This document shows, piece after piece, positions 33,824-45,008 of a DNA stretch of 64,000 nt. The translations under genes were made by a program, and so were the position numbers. Positions within the stretch are counted from its first letter, which is position 1. Each line of letters starts with the position of its first letter. Below the pieces are notes generated by a model that searched no databases, had not been told where the DNA came from, and saw only the letters and a list, made by a program, of their open reading frames with translations. The DNA is from Sphaerulina vaccinii (taxonomy: Eukaryota; Ascomycota; Dothideomycetes; Mycosphaerellales; Mycosphaerellaceae), in NCBI GenBank assembly GCA_022570795.1, contig JAKUDP010000009.1, positions 1,302,001 to 1,366,000 on the forward strand, written 5' to 3'.

Positions 33824-36800
33824 CTTCTACTTAGGCTAGATAGTCCTTCTACCCTGCATTCTAGCACTTATCCCTTATACAAACCTGTCGGGCCCCGGGG
33901 GCCCGATAGAGGCTAAGCAAGCTAGAGTTGTCTTACAAACTCCTAGAATTAGGGACTATTCTTTAGCTTAGTTAACCTATCTGCAACTATCTCTTTTGTT
34001 AGAATATATACTACTACTATCCTCTATTACTACTAAAGTCTTCTAATATTATTATAAGCAATATTAATATACTTTGATCTTTTATAGGTATAGGCATCCT
34101 TAACAAGGGTCAAAGATGCTTAGTTGTCTCCTATAATCTAAATAGGTCTAAGTTTATTTACCGTATTAGAGTTTGCTTTAACAAGTAGTTAAAAAGAACA
34201 TTCTCCTACTAGCTCTATATAGTCTATTTCCCTTAGAAGTGCTACTAGGAATTGAGATTGCTTGGCATATATATTTAGAGCTATATACTTAGCCTCTATA
34301 GTTAATATTGCTATAGACTTCTACTTCTTGCTTATCTAAGATACTAGTGCTCTGCAGAGGAAGAAGATAGATCCGAGGATTAAGACTCTATCTACCTTGT
34401 CTATTATATAGTTAGAGTCTAAGTATCTAATAAGTCCTCTACTATCTCTTCTAAATATAAGTTCTAGGTCTGGGGACGACCTAAGGTATCTTACTAGTTT
34501 CTTTAGAGCATTTATATATCCCCTTATTAGGTTAGCTATATATAAGCTTAGTCTGCCAAGAGCGAAAGTAATATCTAGTCTTGTTATAACTATCGGCTAT
34601 ATCTACGTACCTGTCTAGTTCTAGTACTTCTATTTAGTATATCTCTTATTAGATAGGATTGCCTTAGTAAGGCTTTTATAACTATCTATTAGTAAGAGAG
34701 TTAGATAGGCATTTTCCTTAGTTATATTTAGCCTTGCAAGGTTCTCTTAGATATAGTATTCTTAATTAAGCTTTAGAGTTCCTACAACTCTATCCCTTAT
34801 TATCTTTATTCTAAGAATCTTTTCTAGCTCCTTTAGATTCTTAATCTTAAAGACCTTGCCAAGCTATTTCTTAAACTAGAGAATATTCTTTAGCTCTAGT
34901 ACTATAATAGGTATATTATCTACGTAGGTTAGAACTATAATTCTTCTTTCTCTATAAATAAGTAGGTATAGGTCGATCTCTAATTAATCGAATTCTATCT
35001 ATTCTAGCTTTGAGACGTAGAGTTTATTCTAGTCTCTTACTACTTGCTTAAGTCTATAGAGACTTCTTAGGATCTTTAGGACCTAGTTTGGTAGGACCTC
35101 TACTCCTAGAGGTAGAATTATATAGATATCTTCTTTTAGAGAGCTCTCTATAAATGTATTATTTATATCTACTTAGTGCATCTCTAAGTCCTTCTCGCAA
35201 ACAACTACTATAAATACTCTTAAAGTATTATACTTTATAGTTAGTATAAAGGTGTCCTTAAAGTCTACTCCAAACTTCTAGAAGAACCCTCTAGTAACTA
35301 GTCTTACCTTAAATTTTTTAATAGCTCTACTAATTAATCTTTTTATATTAAAGACCTACCTAGATATTACAAGGTTTGTACTCTTTAGTAGTATAACTAG
35401 CTTCTAGGTATAGTTGCTATCTAAAGCTACTAGTTCTCTCTAGATTGCTTCTTTCTATATATAGCTCTATTTGGGATCCTATATTGCCTCTTTATAGGAC
35501 TTTGGAATAGGGACCTCTTGCTTTAAAGTAATATTAGGTCCGAGTACTATAAATACAACCTCCTTAATCTCTACTAAGGTTTCCTAGATACAATTCTCTT
35601 CTTCTTTAATTAGGCTAAGGAATGCCTTATAATGCTTTGGGTTAGGTATATCCTCTTCCTTATCTCTCTACCTCTTTTAGAGGATCTATCTTGTAACTAT
35701 ACTATAGGCCTTAGGTTTAGGTCCTTCCCCTTTATTCGAGATAGATCTTCTTCTCTTCTAGGATTGCACCCTTACTTCTAGTAGATCTTATATAATATCT
35801 AGATGTTTTCTAATATATATATTTCTACTAGTCCCTTAACGAACTTCGGTCGGCTAATTGGTCGGCTACTCTATTCCAATTTTCTCCTTCTAAAGCTATA
35901 TACTCCCGAAGTTTTCTTTTTCTAGATCTATCCTCTAGTACTCCTTCTTGTCCTTCGGTAGAGGTCCAAGCTATATAATTAGTAGTTGATGTTTAGTCGG
36001 GCCCCCGGGGCCCGACGGACTTTAGGACTCCTTCTACTTCTTTAGTCTCCTAACTAGTTTCCTAACTAGTGCAATACTAGATTAGTTAAGCCTAGGAATA
36101 TTCAACTTCAAATCTCCTCCTTTCTTATACTTAAACTATTTAGTATTGCTATAGGCCTTAACAGCCCCTATATTAGGCTCCTAGAAGAGCTATATTTTAG
36201 TAGTATCTAGAATATAACCGACGAATACGGCATTCTTGCCTCTATTTATTAGTTTGTCTAATCGTATCCTAGCTAGCTAGAACTTTGGGTTTATATATAT
36301 AACTACTCTGCAGCCCTAGACCCTAAAGTATAATACTAGAGGTCTCTATTCTAAGAACGCCTCCTCGGGTAAGACCTTAAATCTATTAATATCTAGCCTA
36401 TTTGGAAAAGTATTCCTAATAACAATGCTTGCTTCTAGTACCTTAGGCTAGAACTTAATTAGTATATTAGATTCTTCTAGCATCGCCTTTACTCTTTCTT
36501 TAGAGGTCTAGATCGACCTTTTAATAACTCTATTCTAAATAGAGTTATATACCTTAGTAGTATAGAAAGAGATTCTATTCTCTCTCTCCTACTACTTTAG
36601 TATAGTAAGAAGCTCCCTTGCTCTATTATTCCTTACTACTTAGAGAGGATTTCCAGATTGAAGCTCTGCCTTCCTTTTCTATTAGCAGAGGGTAGGTAGT
36701 ATATCTATTCTTAACTTTAGTAGGAAGGCCCACTTCTTTTTTAAGAAGTTATTAATAATTTCAAGCTACTACTTAAATTCCAATCTTAAGATAGATAGGA

Positions 36801-39045
36801 GTCTATAGATATTAATAGATATAAAAGCTAGCCTTTAGGGCTTCTGCTATATCTCTTTCCCTCTATACTACTTTATCTTTGCTATTATATAGACTCTGCA
36901 TACTCTATACTCCTTTAGAATTAGTATTAGGCTCTTTAAATCTAAGACCTAGTAAAGGTCCTTTACTACCTTCTCCCTAAAATATATAAGCCTTCGATGC
37001 TAGAGCTTCTACTAATCCTAGGTACTCTCTAATATATAGAAAGTATATACTTTATTTATTAATTTCTATAAGAAGTATACTTGATTTCGGTCGAGCCTCC
37101 GGGGCCCGGCGGACTTAGCTAGACTCTTATTAATCTCCTTAATAAATAGGACTCTTTCTAATATTCTTATCTAGACAACTGCTTTTCTAGAGGCTGAAAC
37201 AAGTATAAATTTTAGTAGTTAAATACCGAACTACTTACTAAACTAACTCTATAAAATAAGATTAACTCTAAGACTAGGTACAAATAGGACATCTTTTAGC
37301 ACAATCTGTTTCCCCTTTCTTCCCCCTATTACTACTTTCCTAATATATATAGCTATTAAGTAGCTACTACCGACCTTAATTTACTTCCTAGTCTAAAGAG
37401 GTTTTAGTTCCCTAAAGAGTAATTCTTAGTTAGTTATATAGGTAGAAGTATAAGAGTTAAGTAGCTATTCCGATAGCCTATACTTGCCTTTTGCGTCTAT
37501 AGTTAAGTAGGCTACCTTATCTACATCCTTATCCTCTAATAGGGTCTAAGATGCTTCTAAGGTAGTTAGTAACCCTATATTTTCTTATACTGCAAAGGCC
37601 TTCTTTAGGTACTTCTTGCTTGAGTTGGATTTCTTCTTAAGGGATTGTACTTTAAGTTTGAGTTTCTTTACTATTTTTTTAAGTTTATCTTTCTCTAGTA
37701 AAGATTTCCTTCTTTGTCTTAATAGAGAGTATCTTTTCTTAACTCGGTATCCTATCTTCGGTACTATAGTTTTAGTAGCCCTCTTTGCTCTCTCAAGTCT
37801 AGGGCAATTATTCTAGATATATAGTCCTCTATAGAGGAAATAGGCTAGTAGTCCCTATATGCCTTTCTTGGCGAACATAGCTGTCTCTCGGCCTGTTATC
37901 TATTTCTATTTTTCTCTTAGAATTCTAAGAATGTCCTAAGGCTTAAGATCCTGCCTTAGGTCTATACTATCTCTAATTGTTAAGTAGGACTTAGGCAGAG
38001 CCGCAAGGAGTTGCTATATTTTCCTATTCTTAGTTTTAATTTCTTTAAACTATAGGGAGATTGCAACTACTCTTCTTGCAATAGTACTTAGGCTCTGCTA
38101 TGCTTTATTAATCGTCTAGCTATCTTGCATCTCGAACGTAGTATACTATTTTAGAAGGCTTCTTCCTATAGCTTGAAGCTTACTCTTATACCTCTTTTTA
38201 GCCTATTTCCAAAGCTCTCTTACTATTTTAATCTCCTATATCGCTTCCTAATTATCTACTAATATATAGATATATATCTTATAGAGAGCTACTATATTAT
38301 GCTTCTTATAGGATGCTCTCTTAATAGAGCTATCTAGCGAGTCTAATAATATAGTTAATATATATCCTAAAGGAGTTAATACTAGAGTATCTAGTATAGT
38401 CTCTAATAGAACCTATTCTACTTGCTTAGATATAAGATATATTCTTATTATCCTAAACTAGGACTTATAGTTCTCTCTTGTTAGTATTAGTGCAGCTCTC
38501 TTGCCTCCAAATCTACTTCCTTGCTCTTAATCTATTTTACCTAAAATATTAAAAACTAAACTCTCTAAAAATTAATACTTTTTCAAACAATTTTAGTAGT
38601 AGTTTCTAGATAGCTACTTTCCTAGTCTAAGACTCTCTTCCTTCTCTCTTAGATAAGCTTAGTATAGTTTCCTACTTAACTATACTTGCAGATAGACTTA
38701 AAAAGTCTCTTTTTAGAGAGATATACCTTTCTAAGGTATTAGTAGTACTCTAGTATAGAGGTTAAGTCTTATCTATATAAGATAGTACTTTAGCCTCTAG
38801 CTTACCTTTTCCTCTTTATACTCTCTAAGCTCCGCTCCTTAAGTATGCCTTACTAGGTTCTTCTCTATCTTATCTACCTATAGGAACGTCCGGAACTCGC
38901 CGGGATCTTCTATATCTTCTTAGTAGTATAGATAGGTATACCTCGAGTCTCCCGATACTCCTTTTATTGCAGGTTCGTATCCTACTATTAGAAAAGGCTA
39001 ACTATTACTATCTGATGCTTCCTCCGCAAACCCGGGCTTATAACC

Positions 39046-39291
39046 TATCGAAATAGGACGACAATATATACGCCTATAACGTATAGGAAGAGTCTTAATA
39101 CGCGATAGAAGTAGAAGCGTCAGATAGGAACCAACTATATTAATTATATTAGTTAGTTATAGGTTGCATCTCCTTCTAAGATATAGAGTATTAGATAAGT
39201 CACGCGACCTATTGTTACGTGACCTATATCATATGTTCTGATCCCTAGGGGCTGTCTCTCAGATAGTCCAACTAGACTGTACTTTCTAATA
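39046..39291 (-). repeat. Copia-A 5' LTR (minus copy)
   Basis: 246 bp. Ends are TATTAG and TTCGATA, the TG...CA ends having become TA...TA, a RIP-type change. Confidence 0.92.
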
Positions 39292-42200
39292 CTATTCTAT
39301 AATAGTAGTATAATAGCCTATAAAGAAAGGTATACTCGATCGAGCTACTACTTATCTAGTTAGTTATAGTCGTCTTCTAATAAGTTAACTAACAAGCCTA
39401 ATATAAGAGATATTAGTTACTTCCTATAGCTTCAAATATAATAATAGGTCTGCTAGTTAGTTAGCTTTAGACAAAAGCTATATAGCTTCGAGTATAAGCT
39501 TCTATACTAGAGTAATAAGTAGTAATTGTTATAGGAGACTATTTGTAAAGTAATTTAAATATTTTTATATAATACTAGAGTATATAGTTAAGCTATCTAT
39601 ATAAACAACTAGCTTCTAAATATACTATAGCTAACTCTAGTATTTAAAACCTTTTAATATAGCTTCTACTTCTATAGTATTAATATAATTATTATTTATA
39701 TATAGAATACTAAAAGTATTAGCTATTATAATATAATTAAGGTTCTTATACTAATTGCTATTACTTCCTCGGTACTAGAAGCTACTAAGGCCGATATTAC
39801 TAGTATCTATAAATAGGTATATTATTAGTAGGTTTGTAGTATCTATAACCTATATTCTATTAGCTATTTTTAATACTTAAAGCTACTATTATAGGTCGTC
39901 TTATACGTCTTTATAGAGTATAGTCTTTATAGAAGGATAGTACTAGAATAAAGCTATTATATAGAATAAGCTAATATTAAAAGCTTTACTAAAGTAGATT
40001 ATATTAGCTACCTATAATAGGTACCTAGCTAATATATATATAGTTTTAAAAGTTATATTTCTTTTATAGAGGACCTCCTATAACTCCTATATTATATAAG
40101 CTACTTTGTTATCTACTAATCTAGTAATTATAAAGTTAGTATTAATCTCTATACCTAGGACTTTAACCTTCGTACCTTCTATATCCTTTTTATTATTATA
40201 TAGTACTCTAAGTTATTTAGTAACTTTAAGCTATACTTATCTAACTACTATATATATATATATATATATAAAGTTATATAGTAATATAAATATAAAGTTA
40301 TCTAGGTAATAATCTATAATAATACCTTTTAGTAGCTATTTCTATATTATCTAATATAGAGCCTCTATAAAAAGATTAAATAGGAATAGTACTATTCTAA
40401 AATCGAAAGATAAGTAGTTTTCTATATATTAATAGCCTAGCTACTTAAAGGCTAATAACTACCTTTACTATATTAATATTAGTACTATCTAGAATATACT
40501 CTTTATATTATATTTTATAATAATATAGTATTATCTAGCTACTTTAATATAGTCTAATATACGATCGAATAACATATAAGAAATACTACTATAAGCTTTT
40601 AGAATAGCGTTATTTACTAATAACTCTAGAGGATATAATAGGTTATAAATATACCTATAACTACTATTATACTTTAGAACTAAACCTTATAGTAATATAA
40701 TATACTAATTACTAGATTCAACTATTATAATTCGGCCTAAGCTAAGGTCTAAGTCTATTTACTTTATAATCTCTATAGTATCAAGGTTTGTAGAAGTATA
40801 GTCTATATTATACTTCTTCTATTTATATACCTACTATCTATTAGGGTCGAAGCGATTCCTATCCCCTATTCTAATATCTATACTATACTAGATTATATAA
40901 ACTAGTAAGTATACTAGAGCTCTACTATCTAGGTACTCTCTAAGTCCCTTATACTATTATTCGGCTTTTAATAGTATTAGCCCTAGTAGTAGATATATTT
41001 TAGCTATATAGATATTATATATAAATACTATATTTAGGTAAAAATTCCCTAATAAGTTATTATACTTAGATAGCTTTACTAATATCTAAACTATCTATAC
41101 TATCTACTAAGAGGTATGCCTCGTCGTTTGTTACTAAGGTTTCTACTTATAATAATAGCAAATAGCTATTTTCTAGTTCTAGAGGTACAAAATAGCTATT
41201 TGGCTTATTTAGTAAATTTATAACTTCTAGAAAATCGAAATTACCCCTATATCTTAACGACGCCTCTACCGATATTGTCGCCCTTTTCGGAGGTAAATTG
41301 GCGCATATAGATTATATATATCTGCTTGCCAAAGGTCTAGTATCGTATCTGGATACTAAGGGAACTATAGCTTTTGGAACTTCTAAAATATTCAAATTAG
41401 CAAGCTTTACTAATTTAGCTAATTTATATTCTAGAAGTAGTTTTTATTACTTTTTAGACTTGCTTTTATCCTTGCACGCTAGCTCTTTGTAGCTACCTTT
41501 GTACGTTCTATATATATATCTATATATATATTTATTATCTATATATAGATACTTATTATTATTCTATATATAATAGACTTAGTAAACTACTCTATTATAC
41601 TTTAACTTAGAATAAGACTTTTTTATACTACTACTACTAGTATTATTAGAGCCTAAGTACCTATATTTTTTATATATATATATATATCTATTATAAATAG
41701 CTTTATAAGTATAGCTAGATAATAGGAGTCTATCTTTATCTAACTTTAGTAATATCTAGGCCTTATTACTTAGATAGTAGTAGTCTCTTATATTATCTAT
41801 CTATTATATTACTAACTTATAATATATAAGATTCTAGTTAAATATATTATTATAGTTAGTTATTTTTAATACTATTTATATTATTCTAAACTAAAGGTAT
41901 ATACTACTATTTACTTTAGGTTTAAAGTAGTAGAGTATTACTATTACTAATCTAAAGATCTCTATATACTAATACTATATTTTAAATAAATTAAGTACTT
42001 ACTAGTTATTCTTTACTCTTAATCTTTCTCTAAATATATCTAGCTTCTTAGGTATATTATACTTATACTAGCTTTATAGAAGGAGCTTTAGTAGGTCTAA
42101 TAGGTTAAAATAGAGAATATAAATATTATTAATTACCTAGTTCTTAATAGATAGATAGAGGAAGGCTCTAAGTACTATTACTACTATAGAGGAAATTTTA

Positions 42201-42754
42201 TCTAAAAGCTTATTTAATAGTCTATCTATCTATAGTACTACTACTATTACTACTTATAGTAGAGCGCCTATTTAGATTAAAAGTATATCAAACTCTAAGA
42301 TATTATAAACTATATACTAGCTATTCTACTTTTAATCTAGTATATTCTATACTAGTATTAGAGGGTAACTAGGTAGTAGCTAGGCCTTATACTAGTTAGT
42401 AGGCCTACTACGGCTATTATTATTAGTACTTCTACTTCTATTATTACTTTCTAGGTTAGTACCTCTACCTACTCTACTAGTACCTATACTAGAACTAGCG
42501 CTACTACTATTATTTACTATATTACCTATTATAGTTTAGAAGGATAATTAGAAATTGTTTCGGTTTATTATATAGTATAAAAAGTTATATAGGCTTTTAG
42601 TATTATTACCTAACTTATTAAACTTATTATTATCTAAAAAATAAGGTTATATATAGTCTACTTTTATAGCTATATTTCTAAGTTCTACTATACTAACTTA
42701 ACTACTATATATATAGTTAACAAATATATAAAAATACTTTAGAATAGTTACTTA

Positions 42755-42891
42755 TAGTATATATTAACTAAAAGAGTAAAAAAAGCGAGCCTTAGGCTAT
42801 AGATATAGAAAGTAGTAAAGTTAGTATAGAATAGATAGTCTAAATAGCTAATAAAGCTATTCTTACTCTACTTATATATAGACTCTACTAT
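42755..42891 (-). repeat. Split direct repeat A1 (5' terminus)
   Basis: Shares about 137 bp with A2 at 32,215-32,356, including AAAGCGAGCCTTAGGCTATA and the end GACTCTACTAT, differing mostly by C/T and G/A. The match stops exactly at GACTCTACTAT; beyond it the flanks differ. The inner limit is approximate. Confidence 0.75.
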
Positions 42892-44357
42892 ATAACTTAG
42901 ACTATAGTCTAAAGTACTTAAAGCTATCTTTCTAGGCTTATATTATATATAGTTATAGTATTAGAAGTAGTATAGAATATTAGTAGTTTTTTTTAGTTAG
43001 AATAGCTATAGGCAAGCTAGAAATATCTATATATAATATATTTAATATATAATAGAATTATATAATAGTATAAAATTATATATATATTCTAAATAGATAG
43101 AATAACTTAGATTTAGATATACTTTCTAAAAAACTAGAAATTTTATTATTTAAATATATAATAATAATATTAGAGTTTTAAAATATTAAAAGCTAGTATA
43201 TATAATCTATTTGTTTTTAGTCTTTTATAAATAATTTTTTTTTAATCTATTTAAAATATAAAAATTTCTAGCCTACTATAGAAGCTATAGAAGCTAGAAG
43301 TTATATATACTATATAGATATTGTTTATATTATTATATAGAATAGTAAGTAGTAGGCCTATATAATAGTTAGTTATAGAAAATTAGTATTATTAAGAAAA
43401 GTAGTTATAGATAATAGTATAGCTATAAATAAAAAAAAGTAAAATATAAATATAATAATAGTTTATAATTTACTATATAGTAGTCTATAGTAGCAAAGCT
43501 TATAGTATAGATATATTATATACTATAGTAGACTATAGAAGATATAGAAAGTATATAGTAATTATTTAAAATATTTATTATAAAATAGTATTTTATTTTT
43601 AGCTATAGTTAATAATAAAATTAGATATTACTTAGTATATACTAGGTAGTAATAGAAATATTATTATCTACTATACTAGTATAGTATTCTTAGTATAGTA
43701 TACCTATAAGTAGCTATTTTATATCTAGTTTAAAATATATATATATTATATTTCTAATTAATTTAGAACTATATAAAAGTTAGTTTTTTTTTCTAATAAC
43801 TTCTACTTATAGGCTACTAATAACGAGGTAATTATTATAGTAGTATTCTAAGTAGCTAGATTAATATAGAATAGTAAAGAAATAAGCTTTAAAGTATTAT
43901 AGAATTTATAGCTAATTAATATTACTATTACTATAGCTTTAAAAAAGTTAGAGAATATAGATATTAATATTCTAGAAATACTAGAGAAAATAGCTAAATT
44001 AAGTTAATTATAGTACTTTTTATATATATTATTTATATAAACTATAAAATATTTTATTACCTCTAATAGGCTAGGTAGTACTAAAGCCTATAGTTATTAT
44101 TATTATTACTAGTACTAGTATATAGTATATATAATTTTTATACTTTTTATAAATTATTTATTTTACTAGTACTAGTATAATACTCGCTTATATAGTATAT
44201 ACTTTATCTAGCTATATTTTAGCTAAATCTTCTATTTCTAAATACTTTTTACTATTAGTATTAAAAGTAGAAGCTTAATTTTACTAAAAATAGTAGAAAT
44301 ACTTCTATATTAGAAAATTAGATTATATAAAATAGTAGAGTTACTCCTATACCTAAG
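42892..44357. other. Unassigned AT-rich repeat DNA
   Basis: Strongly mutated, almost only A/T with TAG/CTA words. No protein or terminal repeat is readable. Confidence 0.5.
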
Positions 44358-44867
44358 TTTTAGATTAGATCTAGTATTAGATATTTGATTCTATAATTAG
44401 ATTATATAACTTGGAATATATAGTTCTAGGTCTATATTAATCTATAGAGTTATATAACTAAATTATATAATTATATAACTATATAATTAGACCTATCTAG
44501 AAGCTTCTAGTATATTCTACTACTAGAATATTCTAGTAATCGATATCTAGGCTACTAGGCTTATAGCTATAGGCTTATATATACTTACTATAGTAGTTTC
44601 TAGTATATTCTATAATTATAGAGTCCTAGAAAGCTATAGAATACTATAGAATACCTATTAGTAAGTAATCTATCTAGGAGGTTCTAAGACCTTCTAGGGA
44701 CTTCTATTCTATTTCTAATTAGTCCTAGAGGCCGTATAAGCTAGTATAGCTTAGTATATATATATACATACTATAGAACCTTCTAGTAAAGCTATAGGAG
44801 AGTATATAAGGACCTATAGAGTCTCCTCTAGATAGCTAACTTAAATACTAAGAATTCTTCGACTCTA

Positions 44868-44899
<32 letters not shown>

Positions 44900-45008
44900 A
44901 CTATCTACCTATAAGCTTCTATAGCTTTCTATAATATTCTATACCGAGATACGACCTATATCTACCCGAAATACCTCTGAGAAAGCTTCCGCCACTCTAT
45001 TTTCAATA
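44358..45008 (+). repeat. Copia-B 5' LTR
   Basis: About 651 bp. Contains runs of TAC repeats and ends TCTATTTTCAATA just before the primer site. More RIP-mutated than the partner LTR at 50,351. Confidence 0.85.

Larger units (their letters stand above)
33578..39291 (-). mobile_element. Copia-A LTR retrotransposon (minus copy), 5,714 bp
   Basis: 246-bp LTRs lie at both ends, with CTATT duplicated outside (33,573-33,577 and 39,292-39,296). Next to the 5' LTR is GGTTATAAGCCCGGG, an initiator-Met-tRNA-like primer site (minus strand, 39,045-39,031). On the minus strand the decayed product follows gag, zinc knuckle (about 37,830), protease (LNSYTSTYIT for a former LDSGASTHIT), integrase (about 36,700-36,350), RT with TYVDN (34,926-34,915) and RNase H (about 34,300). 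Integrase before RT marks Copia (Pseudoviridae). It is RIP-mutated but still readable and less decayed than the plus copy. It is inserted in the tyrosine-recombinase element. Confidence 0.9.
32019..42891 (-). mobile_element. Tyrosine-recombinase retrotransposon (Ngaro/PAT-like) with split direct repeats, interrupted by Copia-A
   Basis: Read on the minus strand from 42,891. Repeat A1 is followed by a degraded internal part, then reverse transcriptase/RNase H at about 40,350-39,300. There a former YLDD appears as DYYLDNFIFI, followed by KVLGIEINTNFIITRLVDNK, typical of DIRS/Ngaro RTs, and LFIDTSNIGLSSFQYRGSNS, typical of their RNase H. After the inserted Copia (33,578-39,291), a decayed tyrosine-recombinase end lies at about 32,850-32,680: TSYFLYSSSTTNIYLNSITE then YKIILLSY-stop-KSAF, matching the HSFRRGAAT...LGRWKSxxF...YI pattern. 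Repeats B1, A2 and B2 close the element. Without the Copia it is about 5.15 kb. DIRS proper usually has a methyltransferase-like domain, which I did not find, so Ngaro/PAT is preferred. Confidence 0.75.

Noticed and set aside
42892..44357. 5' half of the plus-strand tyrosine-recombinase copy
   Set aside because: I tested continuity with the minus copy around 44,300 and found only weak AT-level similarity.
44873..44910. TAC microsatellite as a separate feature
   Set aside because: It is part of the Copia-B LTR and present in the partner LTR.
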